20,141 nt of DNA, taken from a virus. This document shows positions 18,858-20,141 of the stretch, in pieces. Numbering within the stretch: the stretch's first letter is position 1; each line of letters starts with the position of its first letter. The stretch spans positions 1 to 20,141 of the IMG/VR virus record IMGVR_UViG_3300009151_000523; one strand, written 5' to 3'. The notes under the pieces are model-generated. The model did not search any database. It had not been told where the DNA came from and saw nothing but the letters and a program-made list of their open reading frames with translations. The translations under genes were made by a program, and so were the position numbers.

Positions 18858-20141
18858 ACAACTCTGGTGCTATAGAACGTTAATCGTTCGAACGTAGGAC
18901 ATTTGTTTCTAACAGAATCTATAGGTTCTCTACCGGTTTTACCAGAATCAGATGAACTACTGCTCGATTGATTATTCACAGTTGTGGAGCTAGTTGTACC
19001 TACTTGAGCATCTAGCTTCATATCCTGATTTTCCGATGTCGCTTGGCCTAATTGAGCGCCTTGAGATGATGCAGCAGGAGCAGCACTTGGACTGGATGTG
19101 GACGCAGCAGGAGCACCACCAGCACCACCAGCACCACCACCAGCACCACCAGCACCACCACCCGGGGCACTAGCAGGAGCACTAACACCACCACTAACAG
19201 GAATTGGTTTAGTAGTACCACCAACACCAGTTTCTTTGTCCCCCCCACCAGTCAACATAGATTGTAGACGTTGTTGATCAGCACCCTCAAATCTATCCAT
19301 GTCTACTAATTTCTTAATGTCACTTTTCGGAAGTTTTTCAACTACGTCCCAGTTCTCGATAGTCGGATGGACGCCCCACCACGACACAGCATTCTTTTTA
19401 CGTAAATCTTGAATTAATTCTGTACCACCTTCACCCAGAGTGTCTTCAAACTTACCACCAAGAAACTTAAGGGCGCCAACAACTACAGCACCAACAAGAA
19501 GGGGCACTAACAGAGGAGTCAACATAGGCAACAATTTTGGAACTGCTTCCATGACACCATCCTCGATCATACCACCAAGCATATCACCTACACCACTCCC
19601 GCTACTACCATCTTCCGAGCCACCAACCTCTGTTAATGTAGTTGATCCAGTTAATGCACCAATTGCAGATATTAATTCCTTGTGTCTTCTTTCTTTTACA
19701 TCAATTTCATCCTGCTTTTTATCACCATCCAGATCTTTTGATTTTGCTGTCTTTTCAAAAGAGTTCTTTATCAATTTATGGATTTTTGTCAATGTGTCAA
19801 CCAAGCTACCTTTTTTTCTGTTAGTAGTTACATTGGCCTTTATCGGAGACGCCGATTTCTTAACAGGTTCCGTAGTTTTATTATCTACAGTCGTCTCTGA
19901 CTTCTTATTAAATAGTGATGATACTTTTTTCTTGGTGTGTGAGGCAACACTTTTAATTGGTGATGCGGTTTGACCAGTAGCACCAGCAGCACCACCAGCA
20001 GAATTATTAGCAGGTGTAGCCGTAGCACCAGCAGCATTATTAGCAGGTGTATCCGTAGCACCAGCAGCATTATTAGCAGGTGTAGCCGTAGCACCAGCAC
20101 CACCAGCAGCATTATTAGCAGGTGTATCCGTAGCACCAGCA
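18854..20141 (-). CDS. Probable virion structural protein, low-complexity rich (partial, 5' end outside)
   Basis: The minus-strand frame is open from the right window edge (20141) to a TAA at 18854-18856, so at least 429 residues; the TTG at 19802-19804 is internal, not a start. From the visible N-side: Ala/Thr/Pro/Asn repeats (AGATDTPANNA type), a lysine-rich segment, LDGDKKQDEID resembling a calcium-binding loop, a long hydrophobic segment (PMLTPLLVPLLVGAVVVGAL), a globular part with SWWGVHPTIENWDV, a Gly/Ala-rich stretch and Ser-rich linker, and the C-terminal CPTFERLTFYSTRVV. I associate endings of this last type (EPTFxRxxxxSTRVV) with phage virion proteins. Hydrophobic segment plus linkers would suit a tail or injected protein. 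No promoter in view. Confidence 0.65.
   Translation of the reverse strand, partial: AGATDTPANNAAGGAGATATPANNAAGATDTPANNAAGATATPANNSAGGAAGATGQTASPIKSVASHTKKKVSSLFNKKSETTVDNKTTEPVKKSASPIKANVTTNRKKGSLVDTLTKIHKLIKNSFEKTAKSKDLDGDKKQDEIDVKERRHKELISAIGALTGSTTLTEVGGSEDGSSGSGVGDMLGGMIEDGVMEAVPKLLPMLTPLLVPLLVGAVVVGALKFLGGKFEDTLGEGGTELIQDLRKKNAVSWWGVHPTIENWDVVEKLPKSDIKKLVDMDRFEGADQQRLQSMLTGGGDKETGVGGTTKPIPVSGGVSAPASAPGGGAGGAGGGAGGAGGAPAASTSSPSAAPAASSQGAQLGQATSENQDMKLDAQVGTTSSTTVNNQSSSSSSDSGKTGREPIDSVRNKCPTFERLTFYSTRVV
19102..19180 (-). repeat. Gly/Ala-rich coding repeat
   Basis: Runs of CACCACCAG/CACCAGCAC-type triplets on the plus strand encode GGGAGGAGGGAGGAGG on the minus strand. Simple triplet repetition of this kind changes length easily by slippage, so copy number may vary between isolates. 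Confidence 0.75.
19975..20141 (-). repeat. AGAT(A/D)TPANNA tandem repeat
   Basis: About four to five units of roughly 33-39 bp, marked by AGCATTATTAGCAGGTGTA on the plus strand, encode Ala-Gly-Ala-Thr-(Ala/Asp)-Thr-Pro-Ala-Asn-Asn repeats in the minus-strand gene. The array runs off the window edge. Short units with alternating ATCCGT/AGCCGT suggest higher-order duplication. Confidence 0.85.

Noticed and set aside
19440-19973. Plus-strand ORF (177 codons) opposite the right-end minus gene
   Set aside because: Serine/proline/phenylalanine-rich antisense reading of a low-complexity gene, with no start signal; the minus frame ends in the familiar virion-protein C-terminus.

Overview
The window is a tightly packed, AT-rich piece of a T4-like (contractile-tailed, large-genome) phage. 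The diagnostic block is at the right end: a gp33-type late-transcription co-activator, a gp59-type helicase loader and a gp32-type single-stranded DNA-binding protein in the order 33-59-32, as in T4. Thymidylate synthase, dihydrofolate reductase, an ATP-dependent DNA ligase, a CobS-type AAA+ ATPase, PhoH and a 3TM holin fit the same picture. Genes commonly overlap by 1-4 bases (TAATG, ATGA). No tRNA or rRNA gene, insertion sequence or CRISPR array was seen. A signal-peptide nuclease, a signal-peptide cell-wall hydrolase and an OprI/Lpp-like lipoprotein point to a Gram-negative host.

Layout. (1) 1-600: a gene tail and a tiny membrane protein, then a convergent holin gene on the minus strand with its own T4-type late promoter (TATAAATA). 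(2) 569-4203: a sigma70-like promoter (TTGACA-16-TATAAT) opens an operon of small proteins, four of them with predicted membrane segments, followed by thyA, a 52-residue protein, the DHFR gene and a 62-residue protein. (3) 4204-9194: two further TTGACA-16-TATAAT promoters serve the DNA ligase and then a long operon: cobS, a small ClpX-type zinc-finger protein, a beta-barrel-like protein, a conserved 359-residue protein and five small proteins. (4) 9204-15119: a late-promoter region with a PurD-like ATP-grasp enzyme, three proteins whose N-termini resemble the T4 capsid-targeting sequence and its protease cleavage site, an FmdB-like protein, PhoH and a 621-residue solenoid-repeat protein. (5) 15128-15550: a secreted HNH nuclease. 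(6) 15552-18857: a fourth TTGACA-16-TATAAT promoter upstream of a cell-wall hydrolase, a small protein, 33, 59, a 5'-nucleotidase-like HAD enzyme, a murein-lipoprotein-like protein and 32; a consensus promoter also lies inside 59. (7) 18854-20141: the 3' part of a convergent, low-complexity probable virion gene that runs off the window. No stretch longer than 300 bases lacks a gene; the longest gap (15551-15728) holds a promoter/inverted repeat and a protein-like reading frame with no normal start codon.

How it may work together: host-type promoters would express nucleotide metabolism (ThyA, DHFR, nucleotidase), replication (ligase, 59, 32) and the late switch (33). TATAAATA promoters would then express the holin and the candidate packaged proteins. 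The most interesting points are the three candidate capsid-targeted proteins, operon-junction inverted repeats that enclose the promoter core, the Lpp-like lipoprotein and hydrolase placed among early replication genes, the free-standing ClpX-type zinc finger, and the start-less frame at 15611-15826.
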